Assembly (NCBI GenBank): GCA_902805475.1
Contig: CADCSX010000007.1
Location: forward strand, 2,542,001 to 2,606,000
Reading direction: 5' to 3'
Length of the DNA stretch: 64,000 nucleotides
DNA from: Entonaema liquescens
Lineage: Eukaryota > Ascomycota > Sordariomycetes > Xylariales > Xylariaceae
Shown: positions 1 to 11,065 of the stretch, in pieces
Layout: each line of letters starts with the position of its first letter
Numbering within the stretch: the first letter of the stretch is position 1
The notes under the pieces: generated by a model
The model's database searches: none
Seen by the model: only the letters and a program-made list of their open reading frames with translations
What the model was told of the DNA's origin: nothing
Program-made: the position numbers and the translations under genes

Positions 1-1088
1 CATAATGAAGTAAGTATATGACCTCATACTGTTGGTGCGCTTTCCATTCAATATCTAATCCGGCTACACTCTGATGTCCTAGCATGCTTTTTATCACGCT
101 TTATTCGTATCATCAAGTTGTAATAACTTCCAATTGCTTTCACACTTGCATGCCGCCTAACACATCCCGTTTCCCGCAACCAAAAGCACCATTAGAAACG
201 CACCCAGTCACATATCAAAATGCTGGATAAAGACATATGCCAACTATGGTAATTATAGCACCGTAAATACATATATCAGATACGCTCATTATTGCGGCGG
301 CGGCCGGGGTCCCCCCCCGTAAGAACGGAGGGGGTGGGCGCACCCATCCGACTTCGAATAAGAAAGTAAGTAACTTGCCTACGATATTAATAAATTTACC
401 TAAATTGAATAACTACCTAGGTATTCAGTTATTAATAATACACTTAGAAACGAACGAAGTCGAGAAGACAATTAGAGCATGAGCTCCGGAGGCTTGAAGA
501 ACGGTTGAGTGTTCTCGAGCGGCAGGTTGGTTTATCATTATCCTTTCTTAAATTACGCATATCTCATTCATGGTATAGGTATTTGGCGGGGCCAACGCCG
601 ATACTATCAAGACTGAGAGAGCCATTGCCGACACAGAGATAAAGGCAGAATAGGCACGTGAGGGATCTCCGCCGATAAAGAGAGAAGATAATGAGTAAAT
701 TAATGCCAAAAGTATACGTTTTTCTATCTGATCTCACCAGACCGTGTTCTTTATGGTGATTCTTATGTGACCTGTATCGATTCGTGATGGTCTCTCTGAC
801 TGATATTGATGGAATCTAGGGTAACTGGGTATGGATGGACTGAGCTAGATTTTCCCACCTATAGGTGATTTCAAACCATAAGGCATTGCTAATTGTATCC
901 ACAGACAGCGAGCTGACAGGTGGAAATTGCATCGTTGGAGTAGGCGACTAGGCCCCTTGGCGAATGTCACCTAGTAGTTCAACAGCTATCTACGTTTATA
1001 AATAAGTCGAGTTTATGGCACTAGGCTTGACAATACCTATAGAAAAAGAGCCTATGAGAATGCTACATATAGCTACGTCTCTGTTAAT
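1..1088. other. Intergenic, left window edge; no gene seen
   Basis: No supportable coding region. It holds a GC-rich patch at about 291-345 in which a run of eight C is followed, after a short spacer, by a G-rich run and could fold back. An imperfect palindrome lies at about 390-455, centred on CCTAGG and bordered by ATTAATAA/TTATTAAT arms. The last 200 bases should hold the promoter of the GH105 gene. Confidence 0.6.
997..1004 (+). promoter_or_regulatory. TATA-box candidate of the GH105 gene
   Basis: The word TATAAATA lies 85 bp before the GH105 start codon, a normal distance for a fungal TATA element with a short leader. It is the only such word close upstream. The match is to the consensus only. 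Confidence 0.45.
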
Positions 1089-2293
1089 ATGAAGTTTTTA
1101 CTCCTTATCTTTGCCACTGGGACCGTAGCCTCCAGATCATATCTGACATGGACAGCAGACTCTTTTATCCAACACGGCGTGAAGCCGACACAGGGATATG
1201 GTGAAGCGACCCTTTACTCAGGGTACGAGGCTGCGTACGATCTAACTCAGTCTGAGAGGTATGCAAAGTGGTACCGGGGGCAGATTGACGGCGCCGTAGT
1301 GTTAGAAAACGGCACAATCAAGGATTGGAAAAGCGAGTTTTATTCTTTGGACAACTATCGGATCGGCAACAACATCCTGTGGTGGTACGAGCACACGCAG
1401 CTTGCAAAATACAAGCAGGCCGCAGATGTCATTCGTAGGCAGTTGGATCGGCACCCGCGAACTGTTACGGGCGGCTTCTGGCACCGCAAGCCCAACTATC
1501 CTAACCAGATGTGGCTCGATGGCATCTTCATGGCGGATAGCTTCTATGCGAAGTGGACGCGCTTATTTGACGCGGAGAACGGGACTGCATGGGACGATAT
1601 CGCGCTCCAGTACGACAATATTGACGCGCATACACGAAACCAGACATCGCAGCTCTTAGTTCACGGATATGATGAAAGCAAACAAGCAGTCTGGGCCGAC
1701 CCGGTGACGGGTGCCGCGCCGTTGGTATGGGGCAGAGCCGTTGGCTGGTACTTTATGAGTTTGCTCGAAGTGATCCCCCTATTCCCGTTAGAACACCCTG
1801 GCCGCGAACGGCTTATTCGCTATTTTACGACCCTCGCGGCGGGTCTGAAGGAAGCGCAGGATAGCGATTCTGGGGGCTGGTGGCTTATTATGAGCCAGCC
1901 GTATCAAGGGGCGCCGGGGAATTACATCGAGAGCAGCGCTGCGGCCATGTTTACATTCGGTTGGCTGAAGGGACTCCGGCTGGGTTTACTCGACGAGAGC
2001 GAGTACCTCGAGCCGGCGCGCAAGGCGTACAACGGACTTGTGGAGAAGTTCGTGAGGGTGGATGACGAGGGCGTTCTCAATTGGGAGGGGACGGTGGAAG
2101 TTGGTTCACTGAGCAGCAATGGCACTTACGAGGTAAAGTTTGGGAATTACCTATCAAGCTGATATATGCATGCTAACTGTGATCTGTGTAGTACTACATC
2201 TCGGTACCCCTGGTTGAAAATGACCACAGGGGAGCGGGATCGTTCATGCTTGCGTCCTATGAAATGGAGAGGCGTTCAGATGTTGAAGGCTAG
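1089..2293 (+). CDS. Secreted GH105 unsaturated rhamnogalacturonyl/glucuronyl hydrolase
   Basis: Predicted 381-residue enzyme of glycoside hydrolase family 105 (YteR/RhiN type). The family hydrates the unsaturated uronic acid left at the end of oligosaccharides by pectate or rhamnogalacturonan lyases. There are two exons: the intron is 2133-2191 (GTAAAG donor, TGCTAAC branch, TGTAG acceptor), and splicing adds 33 residues that finish the last part of the (alpha/alpha)6 barrel. A short signal peptide covers residues 1-15. The likely general acid is Asp144 in the WLDG motif. The family segment WGRAVGW lies at 214-220, and the C-terminal VENDHRGAGSF-like segment comes from exon 2. The length is normal for the family. 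The start is the first in-frame ATG, 85 bp after a TATA word. Family assignment is secure; the exact substrate is inferred. Confidence 0.93.
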
Positions 2294-3179
2294 GCGAGGA
2301 TTCTGACGCGATCGCATTCTACGAACCGTTTGAATACCTTTATGCATAGTATGGAGTAAGACTTGCTCTAAAGAGAGAGACTACCTGTGTGCATACCTGG
2401 CAAGCGAGTGTCGCATCTCGTCGCGTCGCGCAGTAGCCGGTTTTATTTCTTAAGATGAATTAGCAGTGTCTCTAGCACATCGGTTTTCGAGCTCGTCTCT
2501 ATTGGAAGCAATCTTAAGTGCTTCCTAAGCCTTCTAGTGTGAAATGGTCGTATGGCATGCGAGCTTGTCAGAATTCTGTGATTAAAACTATGATTGGCCT
2601 GAACTTGAGAGTCTCAGCATGAGCTTCGATACTTCGGCACGTCTAAAAGGACATGGGGTAAACCAAGGCACCGCGTCTTTTTGTATGAACCAAGCCCGAA
2701 GGATTTCTGGCTCAATGCTACGCTGGCTAAGCCATAGTATTAGGTAGTTGAAAATCAAGTTAACTGAACGTAAGGAATGAAAAGAAGAAAAGAAGAACAT
2801 GCTGTCATGCTGACGATGGGCAATATGTCAGTTGAAATTGAAATTGTATTGCATTGGGTACCTATCTGGTATCTATTGAGTTGGAGTTCTGCGCCAGGCG
2901 TTCGTTGTTGACAGCGGGGAAAAAAAATTTAAAAAAAAATACGGGGATATGCCTTAACCGGAGATATCCGATCACAGATGGCTGTGGGGAAAAGGAGCAT
3001 TAGCGCTTGTAAGATGAAAACTACAGGGGCCAGACACGGCTGGAGTTGTCCTAGCTCCTTTTTCATACAGCACACAAAACTTTTCACTCATCGACGAATA
3101 CCACCTACGCTCACAGAGTCGTGAATAGTTCACCTTCGACAGCAATGATAGTTATATTAAATTAATCATAATCCATTTA
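2294..3179. other. Intergenic; no gene seen
   Basis: The 886 bp separate the GH105 gene from the convergent 3' end of the next gene. There is an A-rich run near 2920-2940. The only open frames are short and lack family signatures. Confidence 0.6.
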
Positions 3180-4100
3180 TCAACTCCGAGCGTTCTCCTC
3201 GTCGGCGGCATCATCGCTAATAGTGCTGGTTCCTCCCCCTTGCCCCTCAGCTATAACTTGTGTCCTCACTACTTGTCCCGCTGGCGTCACATAAATATTT
3301 GCGACGGCCTCCAGACCTGGGAACGGCTTGTATTCGTAAGACAATTCGTATTCTGTCTTCCCATCAATCGTAATAGTTCTGTTATGTCCGGTGAACGTCA
3401 TGTCTCGGCTGTAGTAACCCACTACTTGGCGGCCATGCTCGTCTCCGTTGTTATCAAGCAGGGAATCATAGATGCTACCGTTCTGTGCCAGAATACGGTT
3501 AGTGTGTGTTTGGCCGGAATAGTCGTTAACAGAGTAGAGGATATTGTAGGCTAGGTTGTAATCTAGTAGGTCTCGCTTGGAGTTGGTTGCGGAAGCCGTA
3601 CTTGATGACGATGTTGAGCTCTCCCCCAGCTCGTCGGTAAGGTTCCCGACGATATTTCCAACGCTCTTCCCAAGAGTCGCGACGATAGGATTCAAATCAA
3701 CAGTATTCAACACATCTCCCACCATCTGGACAACATTTCCAAGTCTGGCTTCCAGTTCCACTTTCGCGCTCACGTTCTCGATCTTTAAAGACACTCTATC
3801 GATCGAAGCAGCCACACCAGCTGTGAAATGCAGCAGATTTAACACTCTGGCGTCGAGATTTATCTTGGCGGTTATGTTGTCAACCTCGATGTCGATTTCG
3901 CCTACAGATACGGAAGCGTTGAGGTAAACATCTGGTTCTTCGGGAAGGTCGACACCGGGAGTATCTGCCGTTTCGTAATTGACTGATTCCGGATCCCCGC
4001 GCTTTCTGAGGTCATAGCCAATATAGCCGTCATCTTGTGCTATGCCAAAAGCTAGTAGCGAGGAGCTACAGAGCAACGAAAGTAACAAATGGTTGCGCAT
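3180..4100 (-). CDS. Secreted protein of unknown function, paralogue A of a divergent pair
   Basis: Intronless, 306 residues. A signal peptide of about 21 residues (hydrophobic core LLLSLLCSSSLLAFG) is followed by a short acidic stretch. Two repeated segments of about 35 residues follow, of the form V-x-I-x-(V/I)-x-N-(V/I)-x-A-x-(I/V)-x-L-x-(A)-R-(V/L)-x-N. A Ser/Thr tract with a KR pair (a possible Kex2 site) comes next, then a C-terminal part with MTFTG, YEYK and AGQVV motifs. All these blocks recur in the same order in the gene at 4733-5656, so the two are paralogues. I recognise no named domain. There are several N-glycosylation sequons, almost no cysteine in the mature chain, and no obvious GPI tail. 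It shares a 632-bp intergenic promoter with its paralogue. A cell-wall or extracellular role is only inference. Confidence 0.75.
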   Translation of the reverse strand: MRNHLLLSLLCSSSLLAFGIAQDDGYIGYDLRKRGDPESVNYETADTPGVDLPEEPDVYLNASVSVGEIDIEVDNITAKINLDARVLNLLHFTAGVAASIDRVSLKIENVSAKVELEARLGNVVQMVGDVLNTVDLNPIVATLGKSVGNIVGNLTDELGESSTSSSSTASATNSKRDLLDYNLAYNILYSVNDYSGQTHTNRILAQNGSIYDSLLDNNGDEHGRQVVGYYSRDMTFTGHNRTITIDGKTEYELSYEYKPFPGLEAVANIYVTPAGQVVRTQVIAEGQGGGTSTISDDAADEENARS

Positions 4101-4732
4101 CTTTCCTAGAGAGCGAATGTATGACAGAGCGACAGCATCCTACGAAACCATCGAGACACCGAGGGCTTACTGGCACACGGATCTCATATAAGGTCGAATC
4201 GTAGATGTGGGCGCTTCAAGCATCAATACCGCTAGTCTTATACCCCTGCTTGAGCTAGAGGCTTCATTCCAAGTTTTAAGAGATTGCACATAATGCGATG
4301 ACAACTCAATCCTAGGTTTCGATTCGACAAGATATGCCGGAGCGCGTTCTAGCCACTAGAAAACCATCTAACCCCTGACTAGCACGGAGAATATCCCAGA
4401 ACGGTTTCCGTGACAAGTGTCGCCCCCAAGCTATCGTCCTATGCCATTGTTCGTGCTAGGTATCATCTAGACTAACAACAAGGATTATTCAAGGCTAGTA
4501 GAGCGCAGACGGGCCCCTAGCTATAATTTGTATGCAGTCTTAAGCTAAAATACGCTTACGGGACTTCTATCATTTCAAAATGACAGTCCTCCCTCGATGT
4601 AAGCTCCGGTTTGATCCTCGCGAGGATGTACGGTATTTTGAATCAAGTCTTTTAATCTTCTGTTTCCTTTACTAGGCAGAAGGTTCCTGTCTCCAGACCT
4701 TCTCTCAGTTTACCGTCGTCTTATTCCCCAAA
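4101..4732. promoter_or_regulatory. Shared divergent promoter region of the paralogous secreted pair
   Basis: This is the whole 632-bp space between two start codons pointing apart (4100 on the minus strand, 4733 on the plus strand). It must contain both promoters. A pyrimidine-rich stretch (about 4655-4725) leads into the plus-strand start, as in many fungal promoters. I did not identify a specific factor-binding site. Confidence 0.5.
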
Positions 4733-5656
4733 ATGAAGTCGTTCATTTCTAAGGCTATTATTGCCTTTGTGCTATTTGCACTATTTTCCGTCACACTAGC
4801 GCAGACTGCTTCCTCAACATCAGATGCAGGCCCAACAGAGACACCATCCGAAGGGATCACGTCGCAACCGCAAGTGACGCCTACGGATACTATCACAGGG
4901 ACTGACTCCAGCACGGCGGTGTCGTCGTCATCCACGACAACAGGCGAAAGTAGTGGAAGCGAGACTACAACGAGTGCCCCTTCATACGGCAGTATGCCAC
5001 CGGATGTTCTTTTGAAGGTCCCAGAACTCCATGTTGGAAGGATTGAGCTAGACGTGGACAACTTGAATGCGGAAATTAACCTTGCCGCGCAAGTAGCAAA
5101 CCTGGTAGAACTCAACGCTGGCATTCAGGTCGGCGTGACCAAGGTGAACATCACTATCGCTGACGTCAATGCCAACTTGGACCTGGTAATCAGGTTAGGC
5201 AACCTAGCCGATATAGTCAACAGGACGTTAGAGTCGCTAAATCTAAACCCGCTGCTCATCAACGTGCTCAACGAGGCTACGGATCTCGTTGATGTCGTGA
5301 TCGGAGCTGTGGATGGTCTGCTCGGCTCGATCGTCAATGGGGACTCAAAGATCAACTTCCTTATAGACAACCTCGGAAACATCGTACAAGAGGTTGAAGG
5401 AACAGCAGGAAAATTGTTGAGCTCGATCGTGGGTAATTACGAGCAGAACATGACGTATACTGGCGCGCAAGAAATCTTGGACAATGGCCTCATCCAAAAG
5501 ACATACAAGTACGACGCGCTTTCTGCGCTTGTTAATATCGTGTTCAACGCTGCTGGGCAAGTAGTCCAGGCGGTCGTCGTAAAGGGCAATGGGGGCAATG
5601 GGGGCAGCAGCACGTCAACAGCTACGGCTGTACCTACAGGCGGAGCTAGAAGATAG
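4733..5656 (+). CDS. Secreted Ser/Thr-rich protein of unknown function, paralogue B
   Basis: Intronless, 307 residues. A signal peptide covers residues 1-23 (IIAFVLFALFSVTLA core). A Ser/Thr/Pro-rich stretch, likely O-mannosylated, runs from about 24 to 85. Next come two copies of a hydrophobic/Asn repeat: residues about 100-128 with VDNLNAEINL, and about 134-165 with ADVNANLDL followed by RLGNL. A LNPLL segment and a long amphipathic stretch follow, then the MTYTG, YKYDAL and AGQVVQ blocks and a Gly/Ser/Thr-rich tail. The order of blocks matches the divergent neighbour at 3180-4100, but the N-terminal Ser/Thr tract is much longer here and paralogue A's KR site is absent. There is no recognised domain and no convincing GPI signal. 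The gene pair probably arose by inverted duplication. The gene converges on the kinase-like gene at 5901. Confidence 0.78.
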   Translation: MKSFISKAIIAFVLFALFSVTLAQTASSTSDAGPTETPSEGITSQPQVTPTDTITGTDSSTAVSSSSTTTGESSGSETTTSAPSYGSMPPDVLLKVPELHVGRIELDVDNLNAEINLAAQVANLVELNAGIQVGVTKVNITIADVNANLDLVIRLGNLADIVNRTLESLNLNPLLINVLNEATDLVDVVIGAVDGLLGSIVNGDSKINFLIDNLGNIVQEVEGTAGKLLSSIVGNYEQNMTYTGAQEILDNGLIQKTYKYDALSALVNIVFNAAGQVVQAVVVKGNGGNGGSSTSTATAVPTGGARR

Positions 5657-5900
5657 TTGGGATAAGAAATTAATTGATATACCACCATATTGGAAGAATA
5701 CACATCGAAAGGAGGAACGTGGGGGAGCAAGCAATATCATCAACGTTTCAAGCCATCCGCCCCTTTATGAAGAATGTAAAGTTTTGCCGAAGTCTTCTTA
5801 TAAGGTTCCATCTCTTGTGAACGCATTTCCATTTTTTACTAACTCCCGCCCGTAACACAGAAACGCTTGAGGTCTAATATTGTTTCCATATTAAGTACGC

Positions 5901-7035
5901 CTATGGTTGCGCCTCAACTACTTCAATAACTTTATGGTCCACCCATGCGGCGATTGTGCGTTCAGCAAAGACATCTACGCGCTCCTTGGTCTGCAAGATA
6001 TACCCACAGACGGGCCATATCAAGTTCGTCAAGTAGGACTTCTTATACTCAATCATGAGTTCCTCGTCGTTTCTATCAAGTCTTGGCCCACCCAGCTTGT
6101 GTAGAGTTGAAAGGTAGTAATCTAGTATTGCCATCTCATGGGTTCGTCGATCCTCAACGGTCATCATAGTTGACACGAAGTAGACGAGGTCGTGGAAGCA
6201 TGAAGCAAAATGAAACACCGACCAGTCTAGGAAGCGTATGTGGCCCTCCGCTGTGAAGTAGGTATTTCCCATATGAGTATCGCCGTGCAGCAGCGTGCGA
6301 AACTTGGGATTCCGTTGCGCATAATACTTCTTCTGTGCCCTCCTAACACGTTCGCCATCCATCCAGTGCTCTGGTAGCGTAGGCCGCCCAGGCTCCCGCA
6401 CGACGCTATCCCAGGGCTGAGTAACGAACGTCATAGCTGGGTCGTAGTTGTTATCGATCCCTAGGTGTTCGTTAATTATTACATGCCTCGATCCTAGCTC
6501 TCGAAGCCGCCCGGGAATACTTACAAGGATAGTCCTCCTGACTCTTCCCCCAGAACTGGGCGTGTAAGCCAGCTATCTGGTAGACACCTTCGAGCACTGT
6601 TTCAAGGGGATAAGAGGCAGCCTCGGCTGGAAACGTGCATCCCTCATGCACCAAATCCGACATGATGGTAATGCCTTGCTGGTCATTTCTCCCTCCCCAC
6701 CATCCCTTTGGATAACCCATGTGCTTGATAACCGGCGCGATTTTGGCGAAGAAATCGGCTTCGCGCTGCGCCAGGCTCAGAGTCCATGGCTGTGACTTGA
6801 ACGTTGCAGGGTCAAATATACCCTTAATACAGATGTGCGATGGCCGTGTGCTTTGATCGTCTGCTTCATTTTCGTATTCGATAAAGTAGAACAGCTTGCT
6901 GCCCGTACCAAACTTGGACCGCGTCAAGGTAACGGACTTGATATCGTGTCCTAATTTAGACCCGAGCCACTTAGCTGTAAGCTCATCAGGGAGTAAAGGG
7001 AGACTTTCGGTAGGCGTCTCGTTCTCGGATGCCAT
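5901..7035 (-). CDS. Aminoglycoside phosphotransferase (APH)-fold small-molecule kinase
   Basis: Predicted 356 residues in two exons (7035-6525 and 6460-5901). The intron is 6461-6524 with a GTAAGT donor and ATTAAC branch, and the joined frame closes exactly. The APH catalytic loop HGDTHMGN starts at His229 (Asp231 catalytic, Asn236 metal-binding). The DFG-equivalent is FLDW, with Asp249. The N-terminal lobe contains the glycine-containing KFGTGSKLFYF strand and an ICIKG strand with the likely ATP lysine. The start is the first in-frame ATG: the open frame runs further upstream, but only to a non-ATG codon. Fungal members of this family phosphorylate small hydroxylated metabolites or are uncharacterised, so the substrate is unknown. 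It is likely cytosolic (no signal peptide) and is transcribed convergently with the secreted paralogue B. Confidence 0.88.
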
Positions 7036-8815
7036 ACTTGTAATCCTCTTGGCAAGAAAGAGGGAGAATCCTGAAGGGGGCAGCCCACAAGAAGCGTCTA
7101 ATGGCAACGTGAATTACCGGCCGGGACGAAGCATATTATAGCTCTGGGTCATGATCCAAGGCCACTTGACCTACTATCTTTTGAATGAGCGGTGTAAGCA
7201 AGGAGGTCAGGTTCTACTACAACTCATATTTATAAACATTGAAGACTGAATTTGACGATGATTGGGGATATGGAAGGTGAGCGCGGTCACTACTGGCCCC
7301 GCATGTAAGCTGTATAGCGACTTATCACATTTCACTCAACTCCTATGGTGGTCAGTTTCTTGATCCTAATCAATCCATAGTCTTTTAGATGCAGGACCTA
7401 AACCCAAAGGACTATACCTGATATCTCAATAGTTACTGGGGAGTAGTTAGTTCATTAGGTAATTATGTATACCAATGTCTTCCAAGAAGTTATTTCCCGC
7501 TGTCACTAGGACGTGGTTTTTAGGTGAAGTATTATACTGCTACTTGAAAGGGGTGTGATGTGTCAGCGTTAGCTCTAATAGGAAGTTCGTTCCTTATTGT
7601 ACCGCCACACCTTTTCCAACTCTATCAAGAAGAGCCGCTGATTAGTCTAGGTTAACGCGTAACTCCCGATGAGACTCGGGGCGTAAGATGCAGCTTTGAT
7701 GGGTCTCGGGAGAATTTTCGGAGAGAGTAATAGCTTCCGTGTAACGACGGAGAAGACATACGGCTATAAATAATTTAGTCTCACATTATGTGGCAATCAT
7801 TGGTGATGAATAGAGTGTCTCCAGATGCTTGTACCATCATCTATATGCTCCGAGGAAGTGTCGGAATACGATAATTGAGAGGGAGAATGCGAACACTAGA
7901 AACTCGCATGAGATGATTTTGATCTGTTGTCTTAATCTGTCGTAATATCTGTCGTAATATCTGTGTGTACTGCACCTTATACTTGCATTTCACTTATTCA
8001 AAGTGAAGCCCGGCTTTTGGGACGACTAATATTTCTAATCTTTATCCATACCTTATTGAGGGCTACCTTACGATATATATACCCTTGTGCTACTCTCACT
8101 ATCTCTTATTCGTTTATTAGCATATACCTTTCTAGTTTTATTAGAATATGGTAGTGAAGTGAATCTTTCTTGAGTTAACTCACCATACCATGAATATGAT
8201 TAGGCGGGGTGTTACTTGGGTATATTTTTTCTGTATTTAATTAACTAAGCAGTTTTCAGTTCCGCACCACAACCCCATACACTACCTCTTAAACCTAAGA
8301 TAAACTGTAATAATCTTATAGAAGCTAATAATATCATATAGTACAAGTATATGTTAACTAATAGAATAATGTTGTCTATAGTCTAGGTACGAAGTACATA
8401 CATCCCCTAAGAGGCTAACGGATTACATAATTATGAGGTACCTAGATACTCAGCCAAGGGAACTAAATATGAATCATTTTTACTCATCCCTTGTCATTTC
8501 TTGTCACCTCACTTTTTGTCTTTTGAGTCACATCATTGGTCTTAACGGAGAGTTTAGGCTTGTAAAATGAAAATCGCCTCGTTATGCCTAGATGTAGAGT
8601 GGCATGCCGAAAGGCTGCCTGCGAAAGAATGTATCTATTTAATGATCTATCGCACGCTCCCATGGTAGAGTTGACTTGAATATTTGTATAATAATATAAT
8701 AATCTTACGAACAATAACCCGACGACTCTTCACGACATCTCAACAACTAGACCTATTGTGCCAAGTTCTGAAACTGACGACGCCACACACGCACCAGGAC
8801 ATACATACAGTTAAC
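7036..8815. other. Intergenic; no gene seen
   Basis: The 1.8 kb lie between two divergent genes. The base composition becomes AT-rich after 7.9 kb. A 12-bp direct duplication (TCTGTCGTAATA type) lies at about 7936-7960. Open frames here are short, and some lack an ATG. Confidence 0.55.
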
Positions 8816-9966
8816 ATGACCGACACAACGGACGCAAGCGCTGTCGCGGACCAACCGACACTGAGTATTGCAAAAGCCCCTTCATACTGTAGACTCTGTA
8901 ATGTAGAGCTGAGCGTCGAGCAAACGTGGAAGGCCCATCTTAAAAGTGATGAGCAGTAAGTCATCCGTTTCTTGACTAAGAACTGCTTTAAGCTAATACT
9001 TTTCATTGTAGTGTGTATAAACTTCGATTGAAGGTAGCTGAGCCTGGAAGTGTCACATCGCCACTACCACCCCCCTTTTCAACAGATGCTAGTCAAACAA
9101 AAAGCACGGCATCATCACGCGCTCAGAAGCAAGGTGATCCCCATGCTAGTGCTGCCCGAGACCAAAATGTCACCAGCGACACAGAATATGAAACAGAAGA
9201 TGAACTGGAAGACGAGTTGGAAGAAGAACCACCAGCGCCGGATTTTGACCCTGGCACATGCCTGTTCTGCACGCAAGAGTCCGACATATTGGACAATAAC
9301 ATGTCACATATGGCTACTATGCATGGCTTCAGCGTACCGTTCCAAGATTTTCTGGCCGTTGACCTCGAGATGCTCGTGGAGTACTTACACTTTATTATCT
9401 ACGGTTATCGAGAGTGCATATGCTGTGGTAAGCGGCGGAGCACTGTTGAGGGTATTCAGCAACACATGGTAGCTAAGAGCCACTGCCGATTCGACATATC
9501 TGCGGAGACCGAGGAATTCTATGAAATGCCACAGTCAGAAAATACCATAACTGAGCAGGCGCAACATGATGGCATAATGCCCGTGCGCTTACCATCCGGA
9601 AAGCTTATCTCACATCGGAAGAATCCCGACGCCCAAGATCCTCACGCCAAACCCCGACCCGCTCGCAGGGAAACACCAGAGCAACATCCAAACCGCCCTC
9701 TAGACTCGACCACCCCACCCCCAGGGACCTCCTCGAGCCCTAGCCTCGAGGTTGCCCAACGGGGAGGGAACGGGAGCGGTGAAGTCGTGCGTAGCAGCGA
9801 GGCTATACTTGCCGCGCAGCTGTCTAAGCTGAGAATTGCGGGTGATAGGATACAGCACAAGGAAGAGAAGCGGAGACGATGGAGGCTAGAACGGGCACAG
9901 AATATCATTTCGCTCAAACGTTTTAAGCTAGATAGTGCTGATGGTCGGATGGGTCGCCAATTTTAG
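8816..9966 (+). CDS. C2H2 zinc-finger protein of the Rei1/ZNF622 type
   Basis: Predicted 364 residues in two exons (8816-8955, 9012-9966). The intron is 8956-9011 (GTAAGT donor, TTGTAG acceptor). Splicing completes a U1-type finger: C25-C28-H41-H47, the last His being encoded across the junction. An acidic tract (about 103-119) follows, then two fingers typical of Rei1: CLFC with H146/H151, followed by HGFSVPFQDFLAVDLEMLVEYL, and a CICC finger (C182, C185, H198, H204) ending HMVAKSHCRFD. The C-terminal half is Pro/Ser-rich and ends in a basic stretch (KEEKRRRWRLERAQ). Rei1 is a cytoplasmic factor that matures the pre-60S ribosome, and the same finger architecture supports membership. The sequence is divergent (HGFSVPF instead of the usual HGFFIPD), so this may be a second paralogue rather than the housekeeping copy. 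Confidence 0.85.
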
Positions 9967-10086
9967 GCACCACCTGGCTGTAAATTTGGTTCTCATGTCA
10001 ATCTGTACCTATGATAGTGCCATTCTTAGTTAATGCCTTGGTATAATAGTGCCAGAAATCTAGGTGATGTTGATATGACTACCTAT

Positions 10087-11065
10087 TTAGGCCGCAAGAA
10101 ATGACTCTAGGTGCTTCATGTACGCCTCCCGTTGATCGACATGTGAGAAATGCGCAGCATTGTCTAGCGTTATCCATTTAACCTTCTCAATTTTATCGAA
10201 GAATGGCTGCATTGCGACATCCTGTGCTTCGTCCTGCGCTCCATTGATCAAGAGTGTTGGTACCTGGATTTTGTGTAGCAACGGAATACAAGTCCAGTCG
10301 CGAAGGGAACCAGAGATATACATCTCGCTTGGGCCGTACCTTTTCATGAGGTTAGTCGATCTGTTTGCCTAGGTACATAGTTTTGGGTAAAAGTATTAGA
10401 TCTTACATAGTGCCGTAAGTCGTAGAGTCTTTGGCAAGCCAATTGAGAGCAGCCTGGACCTCGGGCGCTGGCCACGGTCTCGCGAGACTGAAATGCCGCT
10501 TGTAGAAGACTTCCATAGCCGCCTCGTATTCCGGAGTCTCAAACTCCTCCTTCTCCTCTGCGCGGTCAAGGGTTTCCTGGATGTCCGGAGGGAGCTGCTT
10601 TCTCAGGGCATTGATACCTTCTCGCCACGCATCCATACTAGCAAGACTGTTAGAGAAGACCAGGCGTCGGAGATTCCCCGAACTTGTTGGTGTTGACGCC
10701 CACTCTGCAGCAAGCATGCCGCCCCACGAATGTCCATAGACATCAATCGGTCGCGACTTGAGATTCAGCTTAGTAATGAGATTGTCGAGCTCGTTCTTGA
10801 ACAAGTCCACGGACCAAAAGGCTTCGTCGCCATTTTTCTCTGGCAGATGGGTCGAGCGCCCATTTCCGATTTGGTCATAAAATATGAGCGGCCTCGAGGA
10901 TGAAAGATCACTCAAGGGAAGCAGGTAATCATGACATGCTCCTGGTCCTCCATGCAGCACAACTAGAGGGGGGGCAGATGATTCGAGATCACCAACAATC
11001 TTGTACCAAGTATGGCAAGGCTTGGAGAGGCCGGGAACGTCGAACTGAACAGTGCCCTCTGCCAT
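10087..11065 (-). CDS. Proline iminopeptidase-like alpha/beta hydrolase (peptidase S33)
   Basis: Predicted 303 residues in two exons (11065-10407, 10339-10087). The intron is 10340-10406 with a GTAAGA donor and ACTAAC branch, and the join gives GTMYGPSE, the usual family segment. The oxyanion-hole motif HGGPG is at 38-42 and the nucleophile elbow GHSWGG has Ser113. The triad is completed by Asp256 (INGAQDEAQD) and His283 (AAHFSH). The family removes N-terminal proline from short peptides or acts on related amides and lactones. There is no signal peptide, so it is cytosolic. The gene converges with the zinc-finger gene, 120 bp away. Class and catalytic residues are clear; the natural substrate is not. 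Confidence 0.92.
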
